Shown here: piece by piece, positions 16,442 through 26,427 of the stretch
How positions within the stretch are numbered: position 1 is the stretch's first letter
Layout: every line of letters begins with the position of its first letter
Notes under the pieces: model-generated
What the model saw: only the letters and a program-made list of their open reading frames with translations
Told to the model about the DNA's origin: nothing
The model's database searches: none
DNA from: RGIG3159 sp034927685
GTDB taxonomy: Bacteria > Bacillota > Clostridia > Oscillospirales > Oscillospiraceae
Assembly (NCBI GenBank): GCA_034927685.1
Contig: JAYFPO010000030.1
Coordinates: forward strand, 1 to 56,955
Reading direction: 5' to 3'
Length of the DNA: 56,955 nt
Translations under genes and position numbers: made by a program

Positions 16442-17878
16442 ATGGGTCAGCTTCACGAGGAGTGCGGCGTTTTCGGCATCTACTGTCCCAAAGCCGGCCC
16501 CGTTGCCTTGGATACCTACTACGGTCTGTATTCCCTGCAGCACCGCGGTCAGGAGAGCTGCGGCATCGTCGTCAACGACGACGGCATCTTCCGTCAGCAC
16601 AAGGACGTGGGGCTGGTCAGCACCGTCTTTCCGCCCGACGTGCTGCGCGGCCTCGGCGAGGGGAACATGGCCATCGGCCACACCCGCTACGGCACCACCG
16701 GCGGCAACGAGGTCATCAACGCCCAGCCCATCGTGGTCAACCACGTCAAGGGCCATATGGCCATTGCCCACAACGGCAATCTGGTCAACGCCTCCGACCT
16801 GCGGCGGGAGTTGGAGCTGCAGGGCTCCATCTTCCACATGACCAGCGACACCGAGGTCATCTCCTATATCATCATCAAGGAACGTCTGACCGCGCCCTCC
16901 ATTGAGGAGGCCGTCAACCGGGCCATGCACCGGCTGAAGGGCGCGTATTCCCTGGTCATCATGTCGCCCTCCAAGCTGATCGCCGCCCGGGACGAGCACG
17001 GCTTCCGGCCCCTCTGCTACGGCAGGCGCGAGGACGGCAGCTACGTCATCGCCTCCGAGACCTGCGCGCTCGCAGCCGCGGGCGCGCAGCTGGTGCGCGA
17101 TCTGGACCCTGGCGAAATTCTGATCATCGACAACGGAACGCTCCGCTCCATCCGGGACCATTGCGGCAAAGCGCCCAAGACTACCTGCATCTTCGAGTAT
17201 ATCTACTTCGCGCGGCCGGACTCTGTCATCGACGGCTGCGGCGTTCATCTGGCGCGGATTCGGGCCGGCGAGTGTCTGGCGGAGGACTATCCCGTGGACG
17301 CGGACATCGTGGTGGGCGTGCCGGATTCCGGCCTGGACGCCGCCATCGGCTACGCCCGGATGTCCGGCATTCCCTATGAGATCGGCTTCATCAAAAACAA
17401 GTATATTGCGCGGACCTTCATCGCGCCGGACCAGAAGATGCGGGAGCACAACGTCCACATCAAGCTCAACCCCATCGCGGACGTGGTTCGGGGCAAGCGG
17501 ATCGTGCTCGTCGACGACTCCATCGTCCGCGGCACCACCTGCGCCCGGATTCTCCACGCACTGCGGGAGGCCGGAGCAAAGGAAGTCCACATGCGCGTCT
17601 CCGCACCGCCCTTCCGGAACCCCTGCTACTACGGCACGGACATCGACTCGCAGGACATGCTCATCGCCTGCCAGCACTCCATTGAGGAAATCTGCGACAT
17701 CATTGGCGCGGACAGTCTCGGCTATTTGAAGCCCGAGCGGCTCTGCGAGCTGATCGGCTCCGTCCCCGGCGTCGGCTACTGCGACGCCTGCTTCACCGCC
17801 CGCTATCCCACCGAGACGCCAAAGGACTCCGGCAAGAGCCGGTTTGAAACCAAGCTCAGCGAGAAGGAGAAGAAGTGA
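16442..17878 (+). CDS. purF: PurF, amidophosphoribosyltransferase
   Basis: 478 residues. The first step of the pathway: PRPP plus glutamine to phosphoribosylamine. Start MGQLHEECGVFG places Cys8 after a short propeptide, as in Bacillus-type PurF where Cys becomes residue 1 of the glutaminase. The PRPP loop VLVDDSIVRGTT is present. CIFEYIYFARPDS and the C-terminal YCDACF provide Cys in the positions that hold the [4Fe-4S] cluster in the Bacillus subtilis enzyme. Begins one base after the purC stop, so it probably depends on coupled translation. Confidence 0.96.
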   Translation: MGQLHEECGVFGIYCPKAGPVALDTYYGLYSLQHRGQESCGIVVNDDGIFRQHKDVGLVSTVFPPDVLRGLGEGNMAIGHTRYGTTGGNEVINAQPIVVNHVKGHMAIAHNGNLVNASDLRRELELQGSIFHMTSDTEVISYIIIKERLTAPSIEEAVNRAMHRLKGAYSLVIMSPSKLIAARDEHGFRPLCYGRREDGSYVIASETCALAAAGAQLVRDLDPGEILIIDNGTLRSIRDHCGKAPKTTCIFEYIYFARPDSVIDGCGVHLARIRAGECLAEDYPVDADIVVGVPDSGLDAAIGYARMSGIPYEIGFIKNKYIARTFIAPDQKMREHNVHIKLNPIADVVRGKRIVLVDDSIVRGTTCARILHALREAGAKEVHMRVSAPPFRNPCYYGTDIDSQDMLIACQHSIEEICDIIGADSLGYLKPERLCELIGSVPGVGYCDACFTARYPTETPKDSGKSRFETKLSEKEKK

Positions 17879-17879
17879 G

Positions 17880-18920
17880 ATGAAAAATTCCCGTTCCGAG
17901 AGCTACGCGGCCGCCGGTGTGGACATCACCGCCGGCTATCAGGCCGTCGAGCTGATGAAAACCCACATTGCCCGCACCCTGACCCCCGGCGTCACCTCCG
18001 ACGTGGGCGGCTTCGGCGGGCTGTTTTCCCCGGACCTGACCGGGATGCAAACCCCGGTGCTGGTCAGCGGTACCGACGGCGTCGGCACGAAGCTGCGGCT
18101 GGCGTTCCTCCTGAACCGGCACAACACCGTCGGCATCGACTGCGTGGCCATGTGCGTCAACGACGTGATCTGCTGCGGCGCGCGTCCCCTGTTCTTCCTC
18201 GACTACATCGCCTGCGGCAAGAACGTGCCAACGCGCATCGCCTCCATCGTGGAGGGCGTGGCCGAGGGCTGCGTCCAGTCCGGCGCGGCACTGATCGGCG
18301 GCGAGACCGCCGAAATGCCCGGCTTTTACCCCGAGGACGAGTACGATCTGGCCGGCTTTGCCGTCGGCGTCGTCGACAAGTCCAAAATTCTGGACAAGGA
18401 GCGGATGGTCCCCGGCGACGCGGTGATTGCCCTGCCCTCCAGCGGCGTCCACTCCAACGGCTTTTCGCTGGTGCGGAAGGTCTTCGACGTGGAACACCGC
18501 GATATGCTCGCGCCCATGGACGAGCTGGGCGGCAAATCCGTTGGGGAAACGCTTCTGACCCCCACCAAAATCTATGTGAAGCCCATGTTGGCCCTGCTGG
18601 AGCAGGTGACGGTCAAGGGCGTCTCCCACATCACCGGCGGCGGCTTCTTTGAGAACATCCCGCGCTGCCTCAAGAGCGGTCTTGGCGCAAGGATTCAAAA
18701 ATCCGCGGTCCGTACTCCGCCCATCTTCGGCCTGATCGCCCGGGAGGGCGGCATCCCCGAACGGGACATGTTCAACACCTTCAATATGGGCGTGGGCATG
18801 AGCGTCATCGTCGCAAGGGAGGACGCGGATCGGGCGCTTGCCACTTTGCGCGAGCAGGGTGAGGACGCCTATGTGATCGGCGAACTGGTCCCCTCCGACG
18901 AGGGTGTCATTCTATGGTAG
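17880..18920 (+). CDS. purM: PurM, AIR synthetase
   Basis: 346 residues from MKNSRSESYAAAGVDI, with AAGGAG upstream. Characteristic motifs are the N-terminal YAAAGVDI, GTDGVGTKLR, ALIGGETAEMPGF and HITGGGFFENIPR. It closes the imidazole ring of FGAM with ATP to give AIR. Starts one base after purF and overlaps purN by 7 bp. Confidence 0.96.
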   Translation: MKNSRSESYAAAGVDITAGYQAVELMKTHIARTLTPGVTSDVGGFGGLFSPDLTGMQTPVLVSGTDGVGTKLRLAFLLNRHNTVGIDCVAMCVNDVICCGARPLFFLDYIACGKNVPTRIASIVEGVAEGCVQSGAALIGGETAEMPGFYPEDEYDLAGFAVGVVDKSKILDKERMVPGDAVIALPSSGVHSNGFSLVRKVFDVEHRDMLAPMDELGGKSVGETLLTPTKIYVKPMLALLEQVTVKGVSHITGGGFFENIPRCLKSGLGARIQKSAVRTPPIFGLIAREGGIPERDMFNTFNMGVGMSVIVAREDADRALATLREQGEDAYVIGELVPSDEGVILW

Positions 18921-19531
18921 CAAAAACCAGAGTCGCGGTATTCGTCTCGGGCGGCGGCACCAATTTGCAGGCGCTGCTGGACGCCGGACTGCGGGCGGGA
19001 GAACTTGTTTTGGTGGTCTCCTCCAATCCGGACGCCTACGCCCTGATCCGGGCGGGCAATGCCGGAATTCCGACCGTGACCGTGGCCCGGAAGGGCTGCG
19101 CCTCGCAGGCGGAATTTGAAGCGCAGATCAGTTCCGCGCTGGAAGCGCATGGGGTGGAGCTGATTGTTTTGGCCGGCTTCCTGTGCATCCTCAGCGAGGC
19201 GTTTACCAGGCGCTATCCAAACCGGATTCTGAACGTCCATCCGTCTCTGATTCCCGCCTTTTGCGGCGAGGGCTTCTATGGCCTCCGGGTTCATGAGGCA
19301 GCGCTGCGGCGGGGCGTCAAGCTGACCGGCGCGACGGTCCACTTTGTCAACGAAATTCCGGACGGCGGCGAAATCATTTTCCAGCAGGCCGTCCCGGTGG
19401 AGCCCGGCGACACGCCGGAAATTCTCCAGCGCCGGGTGATGGAGCAGGCCGAATGGAGGCTGCTTCCGAAGGCCGCGGAGCTGGTTTCCGAAGAGATCCG
19501 AAGGGAGAAAGAACAACATGAACATCTATGA
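18914..19531 (+). CDS. purN: PurN, GAR transformylase
   Basis: 205 residues. Folate-dependent formyl transfer to GAR. Opening VAVFVSGGGTNLQALLDA, then the active-site NVHPSLIPAF (Asn and His of the catalytic set) and GATVHFVNE with the later DGGEII (Asp). Overlaps purM by 7 bp and the next gene by 14 bp. It uses 10-formyl-THF, the cofactor whose shortage the ZTP riboswitch reports. Confidence 0.95.
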   Translation: MVAKTRVAVFVSGGGTNLQALLDAGLRAGELVLVVSSNPDAYALIRAGNAGIPTVTVARKGCASQAEFEAQISSALEAHGVELIVLAGFLCILSEAFTRRYPNRILNVHPSLIPAFCGEGFYGLRVHEAALRRGVKLTGATVHFVNEIPDGGEIIFQQAVPVEPGDTPEILQRRVMEQAEWRLLPKAAELVSEEIRREKEQHEHL

Positions 19532-20237
19532 GATTCAAGACATTGGCCGGCTGCTCTGCGGCAACCCCTATGTGGGCCGCGGCCTCGTCCTCGGCAAGAC
19601 GGAAGACGGCAGGAAGTCCGCCGCCGCCTACTTCATCATGGGCAGGTCCGCCAACAGCCGCAACCGCGTCTTTACCAGCAAAGACGGCGCGATCTATACG
19701 GAACCCTTCGACGCCTCCAAGGTGGAGGACCCGTCTCTGATCATCTACGCCGCGGTCCGCACGCTGGACAATCAGCTGATCGTCACAAACGGCGATCAGA
19801 CCGACACGATCTATGAGCATCTGCTGGCCGGAAAGACGTTCTCCGAGGCGCTGGAAACCCGGGAGTTTGAGCCGGACGCGCCGAACCTCACGCCGCGCAT
19901 CAGCGGCCTTGTCACCTTCGGCGAGACCGATTTCACCTACCAGATGAACATTCTCAAAAGCGGCGACGCCGAAGGCACCTTCTGCAACCGCTTCACTTTT
20001 TCCTACGGCGCGAAAGCCGGCCTCGGCCACTTTCTGCACACCTATGTGACCGACGGCAACCCGATCCCCACCTTCCAGGGCGAGCCGGAGCGGGTTTCGA
20101 TCCCCAACTCCATTGACGAGCTGACCGGAAGCCTCTGGGACAATCTCGACGAGCAGAATAAAATTTCCCTCTACGTCCGCTACACCGACCTCGCAAGCGG
20201 CGCGATTGCGGAGCGGCTCATCAACAAAAACGCGTAA
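19518..20237 (+). CDS. purO: PurO-like IMP cyclohydrolase
   Basis: 239 residues. The sequence matches the PurO-type (archaeal, IMP_cyclohyd) family as I remember it: NPYVGRGLVLG near the N-terminus, YFIMGRSANSRNRVF, ALETREFEPDAPN-like segment and a C-terminal GHFLHTYV region. It would close FAICAR to IMP. It bears no resemblance to the MGS-like cyclohydrolase half of ordinary bacterial PurH, and the next gene is the transformylase half alone, which supports the call. GGGAGAAAG precedes the ATG. Confidence 0.85.
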   Translation: MNIYEIQDIGRLLCGNPYVGRGLVLGKTEDGRKSAAAYFIMGRSANSRNRVFTSKDGAIYTEPFDASKVEDPSLIIYAAVRTLDNQLIVTNGDQTDTIYEHLLAGKTFSEALETREFEPDAPNLTPRISGLVTFGETDFTYQMNILKSGDAEGTFCNRFTFSYGAKAGLGHFLHTYVTDGNPIPTFQGEPERVSIPNSIDELTGSLWDNLDEQNKISLYVRYTDLASGAIAERLINKNA

Positions 20238-20249
20238 AGGAGCAGGACG

Positions 20250-21434
20250 ATGAAAGAATTTGAACTGAAATACGGCTGTAACCCGAACCAGAAGCCCGCC
20301 AAAATTTATATGCGGGACGGCGGCGACCTCCCCATTGAGATTTTGAACGGACGCCCCGGCTTCATCAACTTTCTCGACGCCTTCAACTCCTGGCAGCTTG
20401 TGAGAGAACTGAAGTCCGCGCTTTCGATGCCCGCCGTCACCTCCTTCAAGCACGTCAGCCCCACCTCCGCCGCCGTCGGCTTGCCGCTCTCCGAGCGGCT
20501 GAAGAAAGCCTGCTTTGTGGACGACATCGCGGGTCTGGAGGATAGCCCGCTGGCCTGCGCCTATGCCCGCGCCCGCGGCACCGACCGGATGAGCTCCTTC
20601 GGCGACTGGGTCGCCCTGTCCGATGTCTGCGACGCCGTCACCGCGCGGATGATCCAGCGCGAGGTCTCCGACGGCGTCATCGCCCCCGGCTACACCGACG
20701 AAGCGCTCGCGATTCTCAAAACCAAGCGCAAGGGCGGCTACAACATCGTCCGGATCGATCCCAGCTATGTGCCGGAGCAGCAGGAGCGTAAGCAGGTCTT
20801 CGGCGTTACCTTTGAGCAGGGCCGCAACAACTTCAAAATTGACCGGGCGCTTCTCTCCAAGCTTGTCACCGCCAATCAAAACCTGCCGGAGAGCGCCGTC
20901 CGTGATCTGATTGTTTCGCTCATCACGCTCAAGTATACGCAGTCCAACTCCGTCTGCTATGCCGTGGACGGACAGGCCATCGGCGTCGGCGCGGGGCAGC
21001 AGTCCCGCATCCACTGCACGCGTCTGGCCGGCTCCAAGGCCGACACCTGGCAACTCCGGCAGCACGACAAGGTTCTTTCTCTCCCCTTTCTGCCGGCGAT
21101 TGCCCGCCCGAGCCGCGACAACGTCATCGACGGCTACATCAACCAGAACGAGGAGGATGTTTGCGCCGACGGGAATTGGCAAAAATACTTCACGGAGCAG
21201 CCCGCCCCCTTTACCCGGGCGGAGCAGCAGGCATATCTTGCCACGCTGACCGGCGTCTCTCTCGGCTCCGACGCCTTCTTCCCCTTCTCCGACAACATCG
21301 AACGCGCCCGCCGCAGCGGCGTTTCCTACATCGCCGAGCCGGGCGGCTCCATCCGGGACGATCTGGTGATTCAGGCCTGCGACGACTACGGCATGGTCAT
21401 GGCCTTTACCGGGATGCGCCTGTTCCACCACTGA
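20250..21434 (+). CDS. purH: stand-alone AICAR transformylase (PurH C-terminal domain)
   Basis: 394 residues corresponding only to the AICARFT domain of bifunctional PurH. LKYGCNPNQKPA opens the domain; SFKHVSPTSAA carries the catalytic Lys-His pair; SNSVCYAVDGQAIGVGAGQQSR and the late DAFFPFSDNIE are signature blocks. It formylates AICAR (ZMP) with 10-formyl-THF. The MGS-like N-terminal domain is missing and is replaced functionally by the PurO-like gene 12 bp upstream. AAGGAG lies before the ATG. Confidence 0.93.
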   Translation: MKEFELKYGCNPNQKPAKIYMRDGGDLPIEILNGRPGFINFLDAFNSWQLVRELKSALSMPAVTSFKHVSPTSAAVGLPLSERLKKACFVDDIAGLEDSPLACAYARARGTDRMSSFGDWVALSDVCDAVTARMIQREVSDGVIAPGYTDEALAILKTKRKGGYNIVRIDPSYVPEQQERKQVFGVTFEQGRNNFKIDRALLSKLVTANQNLPESAVRDLIVSLITLKYTQSNSVCYAVDGQAIGVGAGQQSRIHCTRLAGSKADTWQLRQHDKVLSLPFLPAIARPSRDNVIDGYINQNEEDVCADGNWQKYFTEQPAPFTRAEQQAYLATLTGVSLGSDAFFPFSDNIERARRSGVSYIAEPGGSIRDDLVIQACDDYGMVMAFTGMRLFHH

Positions 21435-21446
21435 GGGGGCGCTGAG

Positions 21447-22718
21447 ATGACGGTACTGGTAGTCGGCGGCGGCGGCCGCGAGCACGCGATCCTTCGCAAG
21501 CTGCGGGAAAGTAGGGAAATTACCAAGCTCTACGCCCTGCCCGGCAACGGCGGCATGGCAAAAGACGCGATCTGCGTCCCCATCGCCGCCAGGGACATCG
21601 ACGGGATCGTCGCCTTCGCAAAAGAAAATGGCGTCGACTTCGCCGTGGTAGCTCCGGACGACCCGCTGGTCCTCGGCTGCGTGGACCGGCTGAATGAAAT
21701 CGGCATTCCCTGCTTCGGCCCCACGGCCAAAGCCGCCGCCATCGAGGGCAGCAAGGTCTTTTCCAAGAATCTCATGAAGCAATACGGCATCCCCACCGCC
21801 CGGTACGAAGCCTTCGACCGGCTGGCAGACGCGCTCGCCTATGCAGAGACCTGTCCCATCCCCGTGGTCGTCAAGGCCGACGGGCTGGCGCTGGGCAAGG
21901 GCGTCATCATCGCGGAGACCCGGCAAGCAGCGCTGGACGCCGTCCGCTCCATGATGGAGGACCGCGTCTTCGGGGACAGCGGCAGTCAGATCGTCATCGA
22001 GGAATTTCTCGAGGGGCCGGAGGTCTCGGTTTTGTCGTTCACCGACGGCAATGTGGTCAAACCGATGGTCTCCTCGATGGACCACAAGCGCGCGCTGGAC
22101 GGCGACCGGGGGCTCAACACCGGCGGCATGGGTACGATTGCGCCAAACCCCTACTACACGGAGGAGATTGCCGCGCGGTGCATGGAGGAAATCTTCCTTC
22201 CGACGATGCGCGCCATGAACGCGGAGGGGCGCACCTTCCGGGGCTGCCTCTACTTCGGCCTGATGCTGACGAAGGACGGCCCCAAAGTCATTGAGTACAA
22301 CTGCCGCTTCGGCGACCCGGAGACCCAGGTGGTGCTCCCGCTGCTCCGCAGCGACCTGCTGACCATTCTGCGGGCCGTGGCCGACGGGAAGCTGGAAGAG
22401 ACGGAGGTTGCGTTCTCGACCGGAAGCGCCTGCTGCGTGGTGCTCGCTTCCAGCGGCTACCCGCAGAAGTATGAGACCGGCTTCCCCATCACCCTGCCGG
22501 AGACGTTCGGCGACGGCTGCGACGTCTTTGTTGCCGGCGCAAAGCTGGACGGGGACACGCTGCTGACCGCCGGCGGGCGGGTGCTGGGCGCGGTGGCGAC
22601 CGCGCCGACGCTGCGGGGCGCGATTGACCGCGCCTATGAACTGGCGGACCGCATTTCATTTCAAAACGCCTACTGCCGCCGGGACATCGGGCAGCGCGCG
22701 CTGCGGGCCGGAAAGTGA
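21447..22718 (+). CDS. purD: PurD, GAR synthetase
   Basis: 423 residues, ATP-grasp ligase joining glycine to phosphoribosylamine. GGGGREHAILRKL (N-domain), CFGPTAKAAAIEGSK, VVKADGLALGKGV (ATP-grasp) and EYNCRFGDPETQ (metal ligands) are all in place. GAGGGGG lies 8 bases before the ATG, itself overlapping the stop of the preceding gene. Usual length for the family. Confidence 0.96.
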   Translation: MTVLVVGGGGREHAILRKLRESREITKLYALPGNGGMAKDAICVPIAARDIDGIVAFAKENGVDFAVVAPDDPLVLGCVDRLNEIGIPCFGPTAKAAAIEGSKVFSKNLMKQYGIPTARYEAFDRLADALAYAETCPIPVVVKADGLALGKGVIIAETRQAALDAVRSMMEDRVFGDSGSQIVIEEFLEGPEVSVLSFTDGNVVKPMVSSMDHKRALDGDRGLNTGGMGTIAPNPYYTEEIAARCMEEIFLPTMRAMNAEGRTFRGCLYFGLMLTKDGPKVIEYNCRFGDPETQVVLPLLRSDLLTILRAVADGKLEETEVAFSTGSACCVVLASSGYPQKYETGFPITLPETFGDGCDVFVAGAKLDGDTLLTAGGRVLGAVATAPTLRGAIDRAYELADRISFQNAYCRRDIGQRALRAGK

Positions 22719-22729
22719 GGAAACAGAAC

Positions 22730-25700
22730 ATGGTATACCGCGTTTTTGTTGAAAAAAAGCCGGAGCTTGCGAACGAGGCCAGGGCGCTGCAGCAGGAGCT
22801 GCGCGCCTTTCTTGGCGTCTCCGCCCTGCGCAGCGTCCGCATTGTCAACCGCTACGATGTGGAGCATATCGACGAGGACCTGTTCCGGTACGCCTGCCGG
22901 ACCGTGTTCTCCGAGCCGCAGCTTGATCGCTGCACCGACACGCTGGACCCAGCCGGCTGCGCGGCCCTGGCCGTGGAGTATCTGCCCGGCCAGTTTGACC
23001 AGCGGGCCGATTCCGCGGCGCAGTGTATCCAGATTCTCTCGCAGGGCGAGCGGCCCACGGTACGCACCGCAAAAATCTACCTGCTGGACGGCGCGCTGAC
23101 GGAGGACGATCTGCGGAAGGTTCAAAAATACGTCGTGAATCCGGTGGAGAGCCGGATTGCCTCCCTGGAAAAGCCGGAAACGCTTGCGGTCTCCTATGAG
23201 ATTCCCAAAACCGTGGAGACCCTGACCGGGTTTTGCGCGCTTGGCGAGGCGGAGCTTGCCGCCTTCCTGCGGGAAAAGGGCCTCGCCATGGATCTGGACG
23301 ACCTGCGCTTCTGCCAGGAATACTTCCAATCCGAGCGGCGGGACCCCACCATCACCGAGGTCCGCATGATCGACACCTACTGGTCCGACCACTGCCGGCA
23401 CACCACATTCCTGACCACCATCGACCGCGTTTCGTTCTGCGATCCCCTGCTGCAGGGGGCCTATGAGCGGTACCTTGCCGCGCGGCGGCACATCGGCAGG
23501 ACAAAACCCGTGAACCTGATGGACCTCGGCACCATCGCCGCCAAGGTTCTGAAGGCCGACGGGCGGCTGCAAAAGCTGGACGAATCCGAGGAAATCAACG
23601 CCTGCACAGTGAAAATCACGGTGGAGACCGAGGATGGCCCGGAGCCGTGGCTGCTGCTCTTCAAGAACGAGACCCACAATCATCCGACGGAGATCGAGCC
23701 CTTCGGCGGCGCGGCCACCTGTATCGGCGGCGCGATCCGCGACCCGCTTTCCGGGCGGTCCTACGTCTACGCCGCCATGCGCGTCACCGGCGCGGCCGAT
23801 CCGCTGCGCCCCGTCGGCGAGACGCTGCCCGGCAAGCTGCCCCAGAAGAAACTGGTCACGACCGCCGCCGCGGGCTATTCCTCCTACGGCAACCAGATCG
23901 GTCTGGCCACCGGGCAGGTGGACGAGCTCTACCACGACGGCTACGCCGCCAAGCGCATGGAGATCGGCGCGGTCATCGCCGCCGCTCCGGCGGAGAATGT
24001 CCGCCGCGAAACGCCGCTGCCCGGCGACCTCGTGATTCTGCTGGGCGGCCGGACCGGCCGCGACGGCTGCGGCGGGGCAACCGGCTCCTCCAAGTCCCAC
24101 ACGCTCGCATCGCTCGAGACCTGCGGGGCCGAGGTGCAGAAGGGCAACGCGCCCGAGGAGCGGAAGCTCCAGCGTCTCTTCCGAAACCCGGCGGCGTCCC
24201 GGCTCATCAAGCGCTGCAACGACTTCGGCGCGGGCGGCGTCTCCGTCGCCATCGGCGAGCTGGCGGACGGTCTTTCCATCGACCTCAGCGCCGTGCCGAA
24301 AAAATACGACGGTCTGGACGGCACTGAGCTTGCCATCTCCGAGTCGCAGGAGCGCATGGCCGTCGTCGTCTCGCCGGAGGACGCGGCAAGCTTCTGCGCG
24401 CTGGCGGACGCGGAAAATCTGGAGGCCACCGTGGTCGCCTCCGTCACCGAAGCGCCCAGGCTGACCATGACCTGGAATGGTCAGTCAATCGTGGACCTCT
24501 CCCGGGACTTTCTCAATTCCAACGGCGCGGAAAAGCACATTGCGGTCGCGCCGGAGGCCCCAAAGCCATTTGAAAAACCCGTCCCCGCCGACTTCCTGAG
24601 CGGCATGGAGGCGCTTGCCGCGGATTTGAACGTCTGCTCCAAGCGCGGCCTTTCCGAACGCTTCGATTCCACCATCGGCGCGGGCACCGTCATGATGCCC
24701 TTCGGCGGCAGGTTCCAGCTCACGCCGTCGCAGGCCATGGTGCACAAGATATCCGTAGAACAAAAGCACACCGACGCCTGCTCCTATCTGTCCTGGGGCT
24801 GCAACCCCTACATCGCGGAGCAGTCGCCCTATCACGGCGCATATCTCTCCGTGGTCGAGTCCGTCTCCAAGCTGGTCGCCTCCGGCGCCTCCTTCGAGGA
24901 TGTCTATCTGACCTTTCAGGAGTACTTTGAAAAACCCGGACAGGACCCCATCCGCTGGGGACAGCCGCTTTCCGCCCTGCTGGGCGCGCTTTCCGCGCAG
25001 CTCGATCTGGGCGTCGCCGCCATCGGCGGCAAGGACTCCATGAGCGGCTCCTTTGAAACCCTGGACGTGCCGCCCACCCTCTGCTCGTTCGCCGTCACGA
25101 CCGGTCATACCGGGGAGGTCGTCACCGGCGACTTCAAGGAACCCGGCCACAAGGTCTATCTGCTGCGGCCGCAATACGACGAGGCCGGTCTGCCCCGGGC
25201 GGACTCCCTGCTCGCGCTGTACCGGCAGGTCACGGAACTGATGCGCGGCGGCAAGGTGTTCGCCTCGTGGACGCCAACCTATGGCGGCGTGGCCGAAGGC
25301 ATCCTGAAAATGGCCCTCGGCAATAAAATCGGCTTCCGCTTCGCCGCGCACACCGGTCTGGATACGATCTTTTCCTACGCCTACGGCGCCTTCCTTCTGG
25401 AAACCTCCGGGGAAATCCCCGGCGCGCTGCTGCTGGGCGAAACCTGCGCGGAATCCGGTCTGACGCTGGACGGCGAGACCGTCCGGCTGGAGGAACTGCT
25501 TCGCCTCTACGAAAGCAAGCTGGAGCCGGTCTATCCCTGCAATATCCGGCAGCACAGCCTCGCAGAGCCCTTCTCCTTCGAGGCGGTCGTGCGGAAAACC
25601 CCCGCCGTCCGTCACGCCCGGCCCAGGGCCGTCATTCCCGTGTTTCCCGGCACCAACTGCGAATACGACACCGCCAAGGCCCTGCGGGACGCGGGCGCGG

Positions 25701-26416
25701 AGCCGGAAATCTTTGTCGTCAACAACCTGTCCCCGGGCGGCATCGCCCGCAGCGCCGCGCGGTTCGCGGCAGCGATCCGGGCAAGTCAGATCATCCTGAT
25801 TCCGGGCGGTTTTTCCGGCGGCGACGAGCCGGACGGCTCCGGCAAGTTTATCACGGCCTTTTTCCGCAGCGGAGAAATCCGCGAGGCGGTCGGCGACCTG
25901 CTAGACCGGCGGGACGGTCTCATGGCCGGAATCTGCAACGGCTTCCAGGCGCTCATCAAGCTGGGCCTTGTGCCCTACGGCAAAATCATGGATACGGACG
26001 CGAGCTGCCCGACCCTGACCTACAACCAGATCGGCCGTCACCAGAGCCGTATCGTCCGGACGCGAATTTCGTCCAACCTCTCCCCGTGGCTGGCGGAGAC
26101 CCGGGTCGGCGAACTCTACTCCGTGCCCATCTCCCACGGCGAAGGCCGCTTCCTGGCGGACGAGGCCCTGATCCGGCAGCTCGCGGCAAACGGGCAAATT
26201 GCCACCCAGTATGTAGATTTGGATGGCAGCGTCACCGACGATATCCGCTTCAACCCCAACAATTCCGCCTTTGCCATCGAGGGAATTACCTCTCCCGATG
26301 GGCGCGTTTTCGGCAAAATGGGGCACGCGGAACGCATGGGATCGGGACTTTACGCCAATGTTCCGGGGTGTTATAATATCGGTATGTTCCGCGCCGCCGT
26401 GCGGTATTTCAAATGA
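22730..26416 (+). CDS. purL: PurL, single-chain FGAM synthase
   Basis: 1228 residues, the long type with PurS-like, synthetase and glutaminase parts in one chain; many Firmicutes instead use separate PurS, PurQ and PurL. The PurS-like N-terminus spans about 1-150, the two synthetase halves about 200-940 (TYWSDHCRHTTF, NETHNHPTEIEPFGGAATC, GGKDSMSGSF), and the class I glutaminase about 965-1228, with nucleophile Cys in AGICNGFQAL and His-Glu in SHGEGRF. Start ATG chosen at 22730, with GAGG nine bases upstream. Confidence 0.96.
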   Translation: MVYRVFVEKKPELANEARALQQELRAFLGVSALRSVRIVNRYDVEHIDEDLFRYACRTVFSEPQLDRCTDTLDPAGCAALAVEYLPGQFDQRADSAAQCIQILSQGERPTVRTAKIYLLDGALTEDDLRKVQKYVVNPVESRIASLEKPETLAVSYEIPKTVETLTGFCALGEAELAAFLREKGLAMDLDDLRFCQEYFQSERRDPTITEVRMIDTYWSDHCRHTTFLTTIDRVSFCDPLLQGAYERYLAARRHIGRTKPVNLMDLGTIAAKVLKADGRLQKLDESEEINACTVKITVETEDGPEPWLLLFKNETHNHPTEIEPFGGAATCIGGAIRDPLSGRSYVYAAMRVTGAADPLRPVGETLPGKLPQKKLVTTAAAGYSSYGNQIGLATGQVDELYHDGYAAKRMEIGAVIAAAPAENVRRETPLPGDLVILLGGRTGRDGCGGATGSSKSHTLASLETCGAEVQKGNAPEERKLQRLFRNPAASRLIKRCNDFGAGGVSVAIGELADGLSIDLSAVPKKYDGLDGTELAISESQERMAVVVSPEDAASFCALADAENLEATVVASVTEAPRLTMTWNGQSIVDLSRDFLNSNGAEKHIAVAPEAPKPFEKPVPADFLSGMEALAADLNVCSKRGLSERFDSTIGAGTVMMPFGGRFQLTPSQAMVHKISVEQKHTDACSYLSWGCNPYIAEQSPYHGAYLSVVESVSKLVASGASFEDVYLTFQEYFEKPGQDPIRWGQPLSALLGALSAQLDLGVAAIGGKDSMSGSFETLDVPPTLCSFAVTTGHTGEVVTGDFKEPGHKVYLLRPQYDEAGLPRADSLLALYRQVTELMRGGKVFASWTPTYGGVAEGILKMALGNKIGFRFAAHTGLDTIFSYAYGAFLLETSGEIPGALLLGETCAESGLTLDGETVRLEELLRLYESKLEPVYPCNIRQHSLAEPFSFEAVVRKTPAVRHARPRAVIPVFPGTNCEYDTAKALRDAGAEPEIFVVNNLSPGGIARSAARFAAAIRASQIILIPGGFSGGDEPDGSGKFITAFFRSGEIREAVGDLLDRRDGLMAGICNGFQALIKLGLVPYGKIMDTDASCPTLTYNQIGRHQSRIVRTRISSNLSPWLAETRVGELYSVPISHGEGRFLADEALIRQLAANGQIATQYVDLDGSVTDDIRFNPNNSAFAIEGITSPDGRVFGKMGHAERMGSGLYANVPGCYNIGMFRAAVRYFK

Positions 26417-26427
26417 GGTGATTGCAT

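Noticed and set aside
19374..22085. 903-residue minus-strand open frame across the purine operon
   Set aside because: It is antisense to purN, purO-like, purH and purD, all with clear motifs; its composition (His, Asp, Gly and Val runs) is that of a shadow frame in GC-rich DNA.
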